Source: a bacterium
Lineage (GTDB): Bacteria > Vulcanimicrobiota > Xenobia > Xenobiales > JADMJV01
Direction: 5' to 3'
NCBI GenBank assembly: GCA_030149525.1
Contig: JASBRJ010000224.1
Coordinates: forward strand, 1-39,482
Length of the DNA: 39,482 nucleotides
Below, piece by piece: positions 6,507 to 14,097 of the stretch. Position 1 is the stretch's first letter. Every line of letters begins with the position of its first letter. The notes under the pieces were generated by a model, which saw only the letters and a list, made by a program, of their open reading frames with translations, searched no databases and had not been told where the DNA came from. Position numbers and translations under genes: made by a program.

Positions 6507-8645
6507 GATGCTCTTCCCTGCGCTTATCCCGACTCGGTCGGGATAAGAGAGCAAGGAGCGCAGTCGGGGTACCTTTTTTTGGCAGTGAAAAAGAGCCGTC
6601 CTGAAGGCTTGTTCAGAAGCTTCAGGTCGGCCTGCCTGTTCTTCTAAGATAGCCACCAGAAGCCAATACTCCACAAGTTGCTGTTGCAGATCGTCGGCTC
6701 GAAAGTCCGGCAGACTTAGGAGAACCTCTGTCGAATACCTATCGGCCCGATCTCGCAGCAAATCCAGGGCCTCCTGGGGCCGACCGGCTCGTACCAAATT
6801 CTCTGCTTGGAAACGATAGAATGTCGGATAGTTGAGGGGGTCTATGGCCAAGAAAGTCTCCACCTCTTCAGCAGAAACATGGGGCTCTTGAGCCTCTCCC
6901 CAGACCAGACGCGGAGCCGCCCAGCGAGGATCGGTGGAGATGGCTCGCTCCGCCTGCAACCGAGCCATTTCTTCCTTGCCATGGTTTAAACTGAGATTAG
7001 ACCAATGCAACCAGGACTGACCATGGAGAGGGTACGTCAAACAACTCGATTCCAGAAGCTGTTCCACCGGCTTCAGGGCCCGGTCTCCGAAGGTCCGGAA
7101 AAGCTTCAATCCCATCTGAGCGTCGAAATCTGAAGTTGCCCGAAGAAGGTTGAAACCCATGACGAAGAGCAGAAAAAGAGCGAGAAAAAATCGACCCAGC
7201 GATTGCCACCAAAACTCTTTCACAGCCTCGCTTCTCCCGCCGGGCAGGCTCCCCCAGCAGACCATCAACCCCACAATCAGGACCGGAAATTGAGATTGCA
7301 CACCGGTTAAACCGTGAAAAAACAAGAATCCGAGAGACCAGCGAAAAGCGGTAGAGCTTCCGGACGTCTCTGCAGACCAGACTTCCCTTAGCCCTCCGAG
7401 GGCCAGAAGGAGAGCGGGTAGACCCCACTCCACAGCCACCTCAAGTGGCAAACAGTGAACGAACTGGGAAAAATAGGCAACCGAGCCGGCCACACTGGGA
7501 TACTCGCGCCCAAAGCCCCTCGGTCCGCAGCCGAAAAGTGGACTTTGGGCAACCAGAACGAGCCCTGAACGGTAGAAATCTAGACGGGCCGACCCGGAAT
7601 TTGAGCGGTTGTGAACGACTCCCGAGTTCCTCTCTACCGGTGCCAGGGCCGCGAAGACTCCGGAGCAAAGAGTGAGAGTTAGCAAGAAAGTCACCACCAC
7701 GGAGAACCTGAATCGCGATGAATTCTGTTGGGTCACTCGCCCCAGCAGAAGAAGCAACAACAAGGGGAACCCGAGAACCGCCGTCCAGCCCCCCACTAGA
7801 TTGAAGCCGAGAGGCAAGAACCCGACAATAGCTGCCGTCGCGTACCTGATCCGGTTGGCGCCCGGTGCGCTCCAGAACCCCAGGCCGGCGGTGAGCAAAA
7901 TCGTGCCGGTCAAGGAGCCGGACCAGAGCAGTACGCAAGCCAGGCCACCGGCCAGGAGGGAAGCAAGATAGGCTTCCCTGCTCCGAACTCCGCAACGCCA
8001 AAAGAAGAAGGGCAAAACCATCAGGCAGAACGTACTGAGAGCGTTGGCATGGTGAAACACTCCACCCAGTCTTTGGTAGGTACTGGGCACTCCCAACCAA
8101 AGGGCGTGAAGAAAAACCAAAAAACTGACGAGGTACAACGACCCGGCGGCAGCGGGAGGCATCCAGGGGTGCCGGCATCGCCTCAAGATACAGGCAAAGA
8201 GAAGGGATAGAGCCCAGGTTTCCCACTCTTGCTCGGCCAGTCCCGGTCTACAGGACAGGGCCACGGCGAGAGCCCCCCACAACACAAAGAGTGCCCCGTA
8301 AGGCTTCGAAGAATTTGCCGGAGCCCGGTCGAGCGGAAGGAGCAACCCCAGAATGCAACCCCAACACAGTATCATCCGTAGGAGAGCTCGGGCGAGAACG
8401 GACTGTCCGCCGCTATCTAGCGCTTCGAAAAAGACCACCCATAACGACGACGACTTGAGTTGAAGGAGTCGAAAGTGCTCAACGAACTCCCAGCCACCCG
8501 CTACGACGGGAAAGCAAAGGATGGCTACAACGACCGATAGCAATCCTAAAAGCCGAACGGCACGGAGAACCCTCAGCGGAAACTGATGGGTGCTTTGAGA
8601 AGATGCGCTCCGCTCAGGATCGGGCGGACCGTGAGTGGCATCCAA
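6420..8645 (-). CDS. O-antigen ligase/polymerase-like membrane protein with C-terminal TPRs
   Basis: This 741-residue protein has about ten or more hydrophobic segments between residues 30 and 480, then a soluble TPR-like region (about 510-720). The Wzy_C/WaaL region is recognisable: SARLDFYRSGLVLVAQSPLFGCGPRGFGREY followed by a periplasmic histidine segment. Family members join or polymerise glycans at the inner membrane's outer face, or glycosylate pilins (PilO/PglL type). It starts with TTG eight bases after the previous stop and appears to be the last gene of the TPR/Roadblock operon. Its last 29 codons overlap dprA on the opposite strand. A slip at the A7 run (T7 on the plus strand, 6574-6580) would end it at 6524 instead. 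Substrate unknown. Confidence 0.85.
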   Translation of the reverse strand: MDATHGPPDPERSASSQSTHQFPLRVLRAVRLLGLLSVVVAILCFPVVAGGWEFVEHFRLLQLKSSSLWVVFFEALDSGGQSVLARALLRMILCWGCILGLLLPLDRAPANSSKPYGALFVLWGALAVALSCRPGLAEQEWETWALSLLFACILRRCRHPWMPPAAAGSLYLVSFLVFLHALWLGVPSTYQRLGGVFHHANALSTFCLMVLPFFFWRCGVRSREAYLASLLAGGLACVLLWSGSLTGTILLTAGLGFWSAPGANRIRYATAAIVGFLPLGFNLVGGWTAVLGFPLLLLLLLGRVTQQNSSRFRFSVVVTFLLTLTLCSGVFAALAPVERNSGVVHNRSNSGSARLDFYRSGLVLVAQSPLFGCGPRGFGREYPSVAGSVAYFSQFVHCLPLEVAVEWGLPALLLALGGLREVWSAETSGSSTAFRWSLGFLFFHGLTGVQSQFPVLIVGLMVCWGSLPGGRSEAVKEFWWQSLGRFFLALFLLFVMGFNLLRATSDFDAQMGLKLFRTFGDRALKPVEQLLESSCLTYPLHGQSWLHWSNLSLNHGKEEMARLQAERAISTDPRWAAPRLVWGEAQEPHVSAEEVETFLAIDPLNYPTFYRFQAENLVRAGRPQEALDLLRDRADRYSTEVLLSLPDFRADDLQQQLVEYWLLVAILEEQAGRPEASEQAFRTALFHCQKKVPRLRSLLSYPDRVGISAGKSISGLFLQLSNQLPAENLPGSIEGSSHQTL
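6523..6547. repeat. 11-bp inverted repeat between dprA and the convergent gene
   Basis: CTTATCCCGAC (6523-6533) and GTCGGGATAAG (6537-6547) are perfect complements with a 3-base loop, just past the dprA stop. Neither side carries an adjacent T-run, so it is not a classic intrinsic terminator, though its place between converging genes suggests a transcription-end role. Confidence 0.6.
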
Positions 8646-8653
8646 AGCCCGAG

Positions 8654-10894
8654 CTATCGAGGAACGTCTTTGAGGATCGCTCCAAATTTCGCCTTCGTCT
8701 TATCCATAGTGTATCGAAGGGCACCGAAATTCGCTCCCGCCTGGCCGATGGCGATAAGCACATGGAAGTCGTCGAGGGCTTGCATAACAAAGATGCCACC
8801 ACCGCATTCCAAAACCCAGTAGGCCGGTGATTGGGCGTAGGCAGTCAGAAAATCAAAGCTCTCAAGAACCAACTCTCCGATGCGCGCTTCCGTCACATCG
8901 TCCTTGACCACCGAATCAATGGTTGTCCCGTCACGGGAACACAGAAAGATAGACGTCACACCACGGGTTCGTGCCAATGTTGCGGTTAACTTGCCCAACT
9001 CCTCAGCTTGGGATAGGTAGAAGGCTTGGCGCTCGGCGGCCAAAGCGCCGTTACTCGCCGCGGTTTCCGGCTCAAGGTCCGAAACGGCTTCAGAGACAGC
9101 CTCCTCTTCAGGCGGGGGAGCAATTTCCGGTTCTGCCGGAAGCTCAGGCTCGGGAGCGACAGAAGCCTCAGGGACCTCCGGTTCGGAGAACTGAACAGGA
9201 TCGCCCATCTGGATCGGCATGGGCTCGGGAGTCGGAACCGGTGGAATATCCGGCGTGGCGGCGAACTCCGGGGACTGCTCCTCCAACTCAGGCAGAGTCG
9301 GCTCGGGCAGTTCCGGCACAATCCCGCTTTCAACCGAGATAGGTTCGAGCATATCGGGAACCGGGGCGACCGGTTCGTTTAAGAGTTCCAGGTCATCTGA
9401 CGAGAATGAGCCCACAGCATCCGGAGTTCCAGAGTCGGTGGATTGGTCCAAACCGATCTCGATAACTGCGGGCGCTTCCGTTTCCCCAGGAGAGTTGGAA
9501 AAGTCCGGCGCGGAGGGAAGCTCCGGCAGGGCGGGACTGTCCACTTCAGGTATCGCCTCATCCGGCTCGGGGAGGTCCGGCTCCACATTTGTCACCAGGT
9601 CCATGCCTGTATCGAGAGCAGGCCCCGATTCTGGTTCGGTGGTGAACTCTATCGGAGCAGAGGTCAGTTCCTCCCCAGAGGCTTCAGTCTGGCCGTCGGC
9701 CGAAAAATTCGGCGGATGAAAGTCGATGGGAAGCGGGCCGGACTCCTCACTGGACGACTGTATTTCCGGATTCTCCGGCGTCTGAAGAGGCGTTTCATGG
9801 GACGTCATCTCAATAGGAGGTGCGGCCGTCAACTCCATAACGGGAGGGTCGTTAGCCTCAACTTCCACAGCCGGTGGATCGGCAGCGGGCGGCGCCTCCT
9901 CAACCGGCGGGAGAGCAGGTTCAACGGGCGCTACCGCCTCTTCCCCAGAAGTGACGACAGATTCTATGGGCGACGTCTCACCGGTATCAGCCTCGTGGAC
10001 GGGCGCTGACTCGCTGAAATCCGGAACAGACTCATCAGCTTGCTCCTGCGTTGCGTAGTCAACCAGAGACGGCTCAATCGGTGAGACTTCTGGTTGAGGA
10101 GCCTCGTCGGTTCCCGGCAAGGAAGAGGCGAAATCAGGCGAAGGTTCTAACGTCTCGGGAAGAGCGACCTCGACTTCCCCCCCTTCGCTCGAGGTCTCTC
10201 CTCCGGCTATGAGAAGATCGACCTCTGACGAGGGCGGAGCAGCGGCATCTGCCTCGGTCTCCAAGCCGACTTCTATCTCCGGTTCCGGAGCGATCGGCTC
10301 AGGACGCGGCATTTCTCTGAGTGTGGCGTTGAAGACACGTAAATCCTCAATTTTGCGCAACTGTTCGTCCACATCTATGAGCTTCTTTTTTGCCTCTTCC
10401 ACGTAGTACTCGTGAATGACGACACCGGGCTCCAGAGTGACATTCCTGGTGCGCTCCTGGAGTTCGCGATTGTGGATTGCTCTCTGGATCTGAAGGCGAA
10501 GCCGCGCTTCATCAAAGGCCTCGTCGGAGGTTGGCTCATTGAGGGTCCTGGCCACATCATCAGGCGCCGGAGATTTTGACTGAAGTTCGTTAGCCAAAAG
10601 TCTGGCTTCAACATTCTCGGGGTCAAGCTCGAAGAGGCGTCGCAATTCGCCGTAGGCTTCTCCGGTCATATTCTGCTGAGAATAGATCTCGGCAACCGCC
10701 AAATAGGCCTCGGGGACAGGCTGCTCCTTGGTCACCTGCTGGTAAGCGGTCAACGCCTCAAGCTTGAGTCCTCGCCGAAACGACGCCTCGGCGAGAGCCA
10801 GCACGGTAAGTCCGTCCTTTGGTCGCTCTTCCAGCATTTTTGTGAAACGTTCTATCTTTCGTTCCAGCGTGGTGTATTGCTCCTGCTTGAGCAT
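8654..10894 (-). CDS. TPR - disordered linker - Roadblock/LC7 protein
   Basis: The protein has 746 residues from this start. Residues 1-115 form TPR-type helices (LAEASFRRGLKLEALTAYQQV). Residues of about 190-620 are a Pro/Glu/Ser-rich, almost wholly acidic linker with no predicted fold. Residues of about 625-746 are a Roadblock/LC7 domain (GVTSIFLCSRDGTTIDSVVKDD, IFVMQALDDFHVLIAIGQAG). Roadblock domains dimerise and often regulate small GTPases, as MglB does for MglA. The ATG at 10894 is set by GGAGGT seven bases upstream and lies one base past the kinase stop; an open extension to 10957 is inside the kinase gene and is rejected. It probably works with the small Roadblock protein at 12797-13156. 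Confidence 0.88.
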   Translation of the reverse strand: MLKQEQYTTLERKIERFTKMLEERPKDGLTVLALAEASFRRGLKLEALTAYQQVTKEQPVPEAYLAVAEIYSQQNMTGEAYGELRRLFELDPENVEARLLANELQSKSPAPDDVARTLNEPTSDEAFDEARLRLQIQRAIHNRELQERTRNVTLEPGVVIHEYYVEEAKKKLIDVDEQLRKIEDLRVFNATLREMPRPEPIAPEPEIEVGLETEADAAAPPSSEVDLLIAGGETSSEGGEVEVALPETLEPSPDFASSLPGTDEAPQPEVSPIEPSLVDYATQEQADESVPDFSESAPVHEADTGETSPIESVVTSGEEAVAPVEPALPPVEEAPPAADPPAVEVEANDPPVMELTAAPPIEMTSHETPLQTPENPEIQSSSEESGPLPIDFHPPNFSADGQTEASGEELTSAPIEFTTEPESGPALDTGMDLVTNVEPDLPEPDEAIPEVDSPALPELPSAPDFSNSPGETEAPAVIEIGLDQSTDSGTPDAVGSFSSDDLELLNEPVAPVPDMLEPISVESGIVPELPEPTLPELEEQSPEFAATPDIPPVPTPEPMPIQMGDPVQFSEPEVPEASVAPEPELPAEPEIAPPPEEEAVSEAVSDLEPETAASNGALAAERQAFYLSQAEELGKLTATLARTRGVTSIFLCSRDGTTIDSVVKDDVTEARIGELVLESFDFLTAYAQSPAYWVLECGGGIFVMQALDDFHVLIAIGQAGANFGALRYTMDKTKAKFGAILKDVPR

Positions 10895-10895
10895 G

Positions 10896-12413
10896 TCATT
10901 GACCTCCAGGTTCTTTGGGGAGTTCCAAATAAAAGGTGCTCCCCTTGCCAAGTTCACTCTCGACCCAGACTCTCCCGCTATGGGCCAGGGCGATGTGCTT
11001 TACATTCGCCAGTCCAAGTCCGGTCCCGCCGGTCTCCCTGGTGAGAGAGTTGTCGACTCGATAGAACTTCTCGAACACATACTTGATCTTCTCGGCTTCA
11101 ATGCCCACCCCCTCGTCTGAAACAGATAAGACGAAGGTCAATGGGGTTTCTTCCAAAGAAATCTGAATCGTACCCCCAGATGGGGAGTATTTGACCGCGT
11201 TGGAAAGCAAGTTCGTAATGGCCTGACACAAAAGTGTCGGATCGACTTCTAAGACGGCCTGCGGGAACGGCTCTTTGATCTCGAAGTGATGATTCGGGTT
11301 GGGTTCGGAGAAAGCCGGCAAACACTCTCGCACCAGTTGGCCCACATCACGCTTCTCGGTGGAAAGCACGAACTTGCCGGCCTCCAATCTCGTCAGGTGA
11401 AGAAGCTGCTCGATCAAAGATTGGAGCCGTCGGCATTCCTCGTCGCAAATCTTGAGGAAGTGCAACTGTCGTTCTCGGGGAAACTCTCGGTGAGACAACA
11501 ACTCCAAGAAGGCACTTATGGTGGTGATGGGAGTTTTCAGTTCGTGACTTATCATGGAGAGAAACTCAGACTTCATGCGATCAAGCTCGCGAGAGGCGCT
11601 CTCATCTCTCAAAACGAGCACCGACCCTCCCTCCTCGCCGTCGGCGACAAGAGGAGTGGGCACGACCTTGAGCAACCGTTCGCCTGCTACAATCTCGCTC
11701 TGCCCGGACTCCAGGCTCTCGGCATAAATCTCACAGAAGAGTTCGAGATTATCACCCACCAGAGGTCTAAGGAACTGCTGGGCCACGTTATTGTGGGTGA
11801 GCAGTCTCGTTTTGTTGTCCAGTACCAGAACACCGTCGGCCATCGAAGTGAAGGTCGCCGACAGTTTTTGGTGTTCCAACTCCAGCAGACGACGTTGCCT
11901 TCTTTCTGCCTGAAACAACCGCGCTTTCTGAAGCGCAACAGCAGCAAGATCACCCACACTGACCAGAAAGGCCAGATCTCCCGGATCAAATGTCCGCTCC
12001 CCGGCTCTTCGAATCATGAGGACACCGGCGATCTCTTGCTCCACTTTAATGGGAACAGAAAGAGACGATGCTATGCTGTCTCCTCGTTCGACCAATTCGG
12101 TGAAACGGGGATCCCTCACTTTTCCGTCCAAATGAAGGGGCTCCCCTGTCGTTGCGACCCAACCGGCGATGCCGACCCCAAGCTTCTGACGAGTCTTCTC
12201 CACGATCTCATCTTCAAGTCCGCTGGAAACATGAATGGTTAGAAAGCCCCCGGCCTCAAGCATGACAGAACCGGCATCGGCGTCGAAAATCTCCAGCGCC
12301 ATGTCGAGCATGGTTTGGAGAACCTCCTGCACATCCAGGGTGGAATTGAGGGCCTTGGAAATATTGTAGAGAGCCTCTAGTTGCTCACTCGTGCTGGAAG
12401 AGCTAAGCTTCAA
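10896..12413 (-). CDS. Soluble GAF-domain sensor histidine kinase
   Basis: This is a 505-residue cytoplasmic kinase with no membrane segment. Residues of about 10-165 are a GAF sensor domain (LDVQEVLQTMLDMALEIFDADAGSVML, GVGIAGWVATTGEP, SVPIKVEQEIAGVLMI). Residues 190-275 look PAS-like (FTSMADGVLVLDNKTRLL). The H-box SHELKTPITTI carries the phospho-accepting His near residue 290. The ATPase domain shows the N-box (AITNLLSNAVKYS), the G1 box (SDEGVGIE) and the G2 box (GGTGLGLANVK). The TTG start overlaps the receiver gene stop (TTGA), so the pair is coupled and is almost certainly a cognate kinase and receiver. The signal sensed by GAF is unknown. Confidence 0.93.
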   Translation of the reverse strand: MKLSSSSTSEQLEALYNISKALNSTLDVQEVLQTMLDMALEIFDADAGSVMLEAGGFLTIHVSSGLEDEIVEKTRQKLGVGIAGWVATTGEPLHLDGKVRDPRFTELVERGDSIASSLSVPIKVEQEIAGVLMIRRAGERTFDPGDLAFLVSVGDLAAVALQKARLFQAERRQRRLLELEHQKLSATFTSMADGVLVLDNKTRLLTHNNVAQQFLRPLVGDNLELFCEIYAESLESGQSEIVAGERLLKVVPTPLVADGEEGGSVLVLRDESASRELDRMKSEFLSMISHELKTPITTISAFLELLSHREFPRERQLHFLKICDEECRRLQSLIEQLLHLTRLEAGKFVLSTEKRDVGQLVRECLPAFSEPNPNHHFEIKEPFPQAVLEVDPTLLCQAITNLLSNAVKYSPSGGTIQISLEETPLTFVLSVSDEGVGIEAEKIKYVFEKFYRVDNSLTRETGGTGLGLANVKHIALAHSGRVWVESELGKGSTFYLELPKEPGGQ

Positions 12414-12781
12414 GGCAATTCGAGTTGAAGAAGCTTTACAACTTCCGTCAGCAGGGTCAACGGGCTGAACGGCTTAGTCAGGTAGCGATCGGCGCCGGCG
12501 TCCATACCGGCCTTCTCGTCATCCTCACCACTCCTCGCCGTGAGCAAGATGACGGGAGTATCACTGTCGGACTCTTTCAAGGTGCGGCAGACTTCCAACC
12601 CACTCATGGAGGGCAGCATCACGTCGAGAACGACAAGATCGGGTTTCTCTTGACGAGCAACATTGAGTGCACCCGGCCCGTCAGCCGCTTCCAATGTCCG
12701 AAAGCCTAGATCTTCAAGGGTGACACGCAGAACCTCTAGCACGTGAGGCTCGTCGTCGACGAGCAGAATTGTCTTGCTCAA
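12410..12781 (-). CDS. Single-domain response regulator (CheY-like)
   Basis: The gene encodes a 123-residue stand-alone receiver. The acid pocket is D9/D10 (LLVDDEP), the phospho-accepting Asp is D53 (VVLDVMLPSMSG), with T81 (LLTARSG) and K103 (YLTKPFSP). There is no DNA-binding or enzymatic output domain, so it must signal by protein contact, as CheY, PilG/PilH or RomR-type regulators do. The TTG start is supported by AGGGAG eight bases upstream. It lies between the Roadblock gene (15-base gap) and the kinase (4-base overlap), which suggests that its partner is a scaffold protein of the same operon. Confidence 0.94.
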   Translation of the reverse strand: MSKTILLVDDEPHVLEVLRVTLEDLGFRTLEAADGPGALNVARQEKPDLVVLDVMLPSMSGLEVCRTLKESDSDTPVILLTARSGEDDEKAGMDAGADRYLTKPFSPLTLLTEVVKLLQLELP

Positions 12782-12796
12782 TTTTAAGGCTCCCTA

Positions 12797-13156
12797 CTAA
12801 ATCGCAAGAAGCCGTTCGACGGCCCCGCGATTCTTACGAATTTCTAGTCGAACCCGCCCCAAGTTAGCACCTCCACCGGCCAGAACGACCAGGACGAAGT
12901 TGTCTCCTACCACTTCTGCTGTAATCTGTTTTTCGGCGAACTCCATGTACTGTTGAGTGAGGGGTGCCTTCCCCAGATCCTCGGCAATCTGCTGGCCGGC
13001 TTGAAGACTCCTGAGAATGACCTCCGCCAGAGGGTCGGTCTCTCTTTCGTCCACAAAGAACTTCTCGATAACGAAACCGTTAGAATCAAACACGGCGGCA
13101 CCGAACACATGGTCGAGGCGGCAGAAGTTCTCAAGAATTTGGTCAAGATCTGGCAC
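12797..13156 (-). CDS. Stand-alone Roadblock/LC7 protein (MglB-like)
   Basis: This 119-residue protein is a single Roadblock/LC7 domain: LDHVFGAAVFDSNGFVIEKFFVDERETDPLAEVI, then NFVLVVLAGGGANLGRVRLEIRKNRGAVERLL. Such proteins form dimers; MglB is the GTPase-activating partner of the polarity GTPase MglA. No Ras-like GTPase is in the window, so its partner is either elsewhere or is the second Roadblock protein of the operon. The GTG start has AGGAG five bases upstream that overlaps the end of the preceding gene. Assignment to the domain is firm, the MglB-like role is inference. Confidence 0.88.
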   Translation of the reverse strand: MPDLDQILENFCRLDHVFGAAVFDSNGFVIEKFFVDERETDPLAEVILRSLQAGQQIAEDLGKAPLTQQYMEFAEKQITAEVVGDNFVLVVLAGGGANLGRVRLEIRKNRGAVERLLAI

Positions 13157-13164
13157 AGCTACTC

Positions 13165-14091
13165 CTACAGCATGGGACGAACGTTCACGAGGTCACCCTC
13201 GCTGACGCTCATATCCTTGAGCATATTCGAGTGGACTTCCACTCGGTTTCCGAGACGACTGGATCCGGAGCGACACTTATACTTATGCATGCGTCCGTCG
13301 GCCGTTTCTAGTTCCACTTCAAATTGAGATTTAGGGTCAAGACCCCACTCTCGGAAAACCTCTTCCGAGAGCTTGACCTCTTCCGCAGAACGAAAGAGAG
13401 CCGAAGCTTTTTTTAGGGTGAGTTGTCGTATTCGACCCAGGTCTTCATTCACGGCTTGAGTCTTCTTTGCGATCTCCGCACTCTCCTCAGCTCGGATGAA
13501 GACCCTGGACCCGTTCTCGTGAACATGATCGAGAACGGCACTCACTTGAGCGGGACCGCAAACGATGTCTCCATAGCGAGTTGCGAATCTCTCCGTGACG
13601 ATGCTACCTTCATCGATCAATAAAAAAGCGAATCCATCGGGTCCAACCACTCGCATAAAACCGGTCTGTCGTTTATCTTCCAAGTCGCTCAATACGCGCT
13701 TGAGGCCTTTGCGCTCTATCCGACGATCGGGCATCGTTGTGGTGAAAGCGAAGGCCGAGCAAAAAATCGACACCATGCTTTCGGAGAGAACATAAACAGA
13801 AACCTCTACTGTCGAACGCTGATGCATCAAACCGTATATTCGCGCGGGAAGACGCGCCACCAATTGGCCCCTCGACGTCGACTCAAGCGCCCGCAGAATA
13901 TTGCCGTCCCTCAAGATGAAATAGCCGGTGATGGAAGACAGACGCAACTGTACCAATCCTGCAAAGCGATCGGCCAGAAGGTTCTCAAGCATGATCTCCA
14001 CGTCCGGGACAGGGAGACTCATGGAATCGATGAGCGGATTCCCAACCGGCAACAATTGGTCTGAAACTGAGCTAAGGGAAGTCTTGACCAC
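13165..14091 (-). CDS. DUF4388/PATAN-like regulatory protein
   Basis: The protein has 308 residues and is soluble. Two similar segments, about residues 30-95 (LLADRFAGLVQLRLSSITGYFILRDGNIL) and 127-190 (LEDKRQTGFMRVVGPDGFAFLLIDEGSIV), follow the DUF4388 pattern in which a small beta domain ends in a dG-x-I/L-V turn. Residues of about 205-245 may be helical, and the last 60 residues (LGNRVEVHSNMLKDMSVSEGDLVNVRP) resemble a small beta-barrel end. DUF4388 is often found beside Roadblock proteins and GTPases in polarity and motility modules. It starts with GTG six bases after the preceding stop, with GAAGG about ten bases upstream. The family call is by eye. Confidence 0.7.
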   Translation of the reverse strand: MVKTSLSSVSDQLLPVGNPLIDSMSLPVPDVEIMLENLLADRFAGLVQLRLSSITGYFILRDGNILRALESTSRGQLVARLPARIYGLMHQRSTVEVSVYVLSESMVSIFCSAFAFTTTMPDRRIERKGLKRVLSDLEDKRQTGFMRVVGPDGFAFLLIDEGSIVTERFATRYGDIVCGPAQVSAVLDHVHENGSRVFIRAEESAEIAKKTQAVNEDLGRIRQLTLKKASALFRSAEEVKLSEEVFREWGLDPKSQFEVELETADGRMHKYKCRSGSSRLGNRVEVHSNMLKDMSVSEGDLVNVRPML

Positions 14092-14097
14092 TTATGA

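Noticed and set aside
10895-10957. N-terminal extension of the TPR-Roadblock protein to 10957
   Set aside because: The extension lies in the kinase gene; GGAGGT sits seven bases before ATG 10894, which is the better start.
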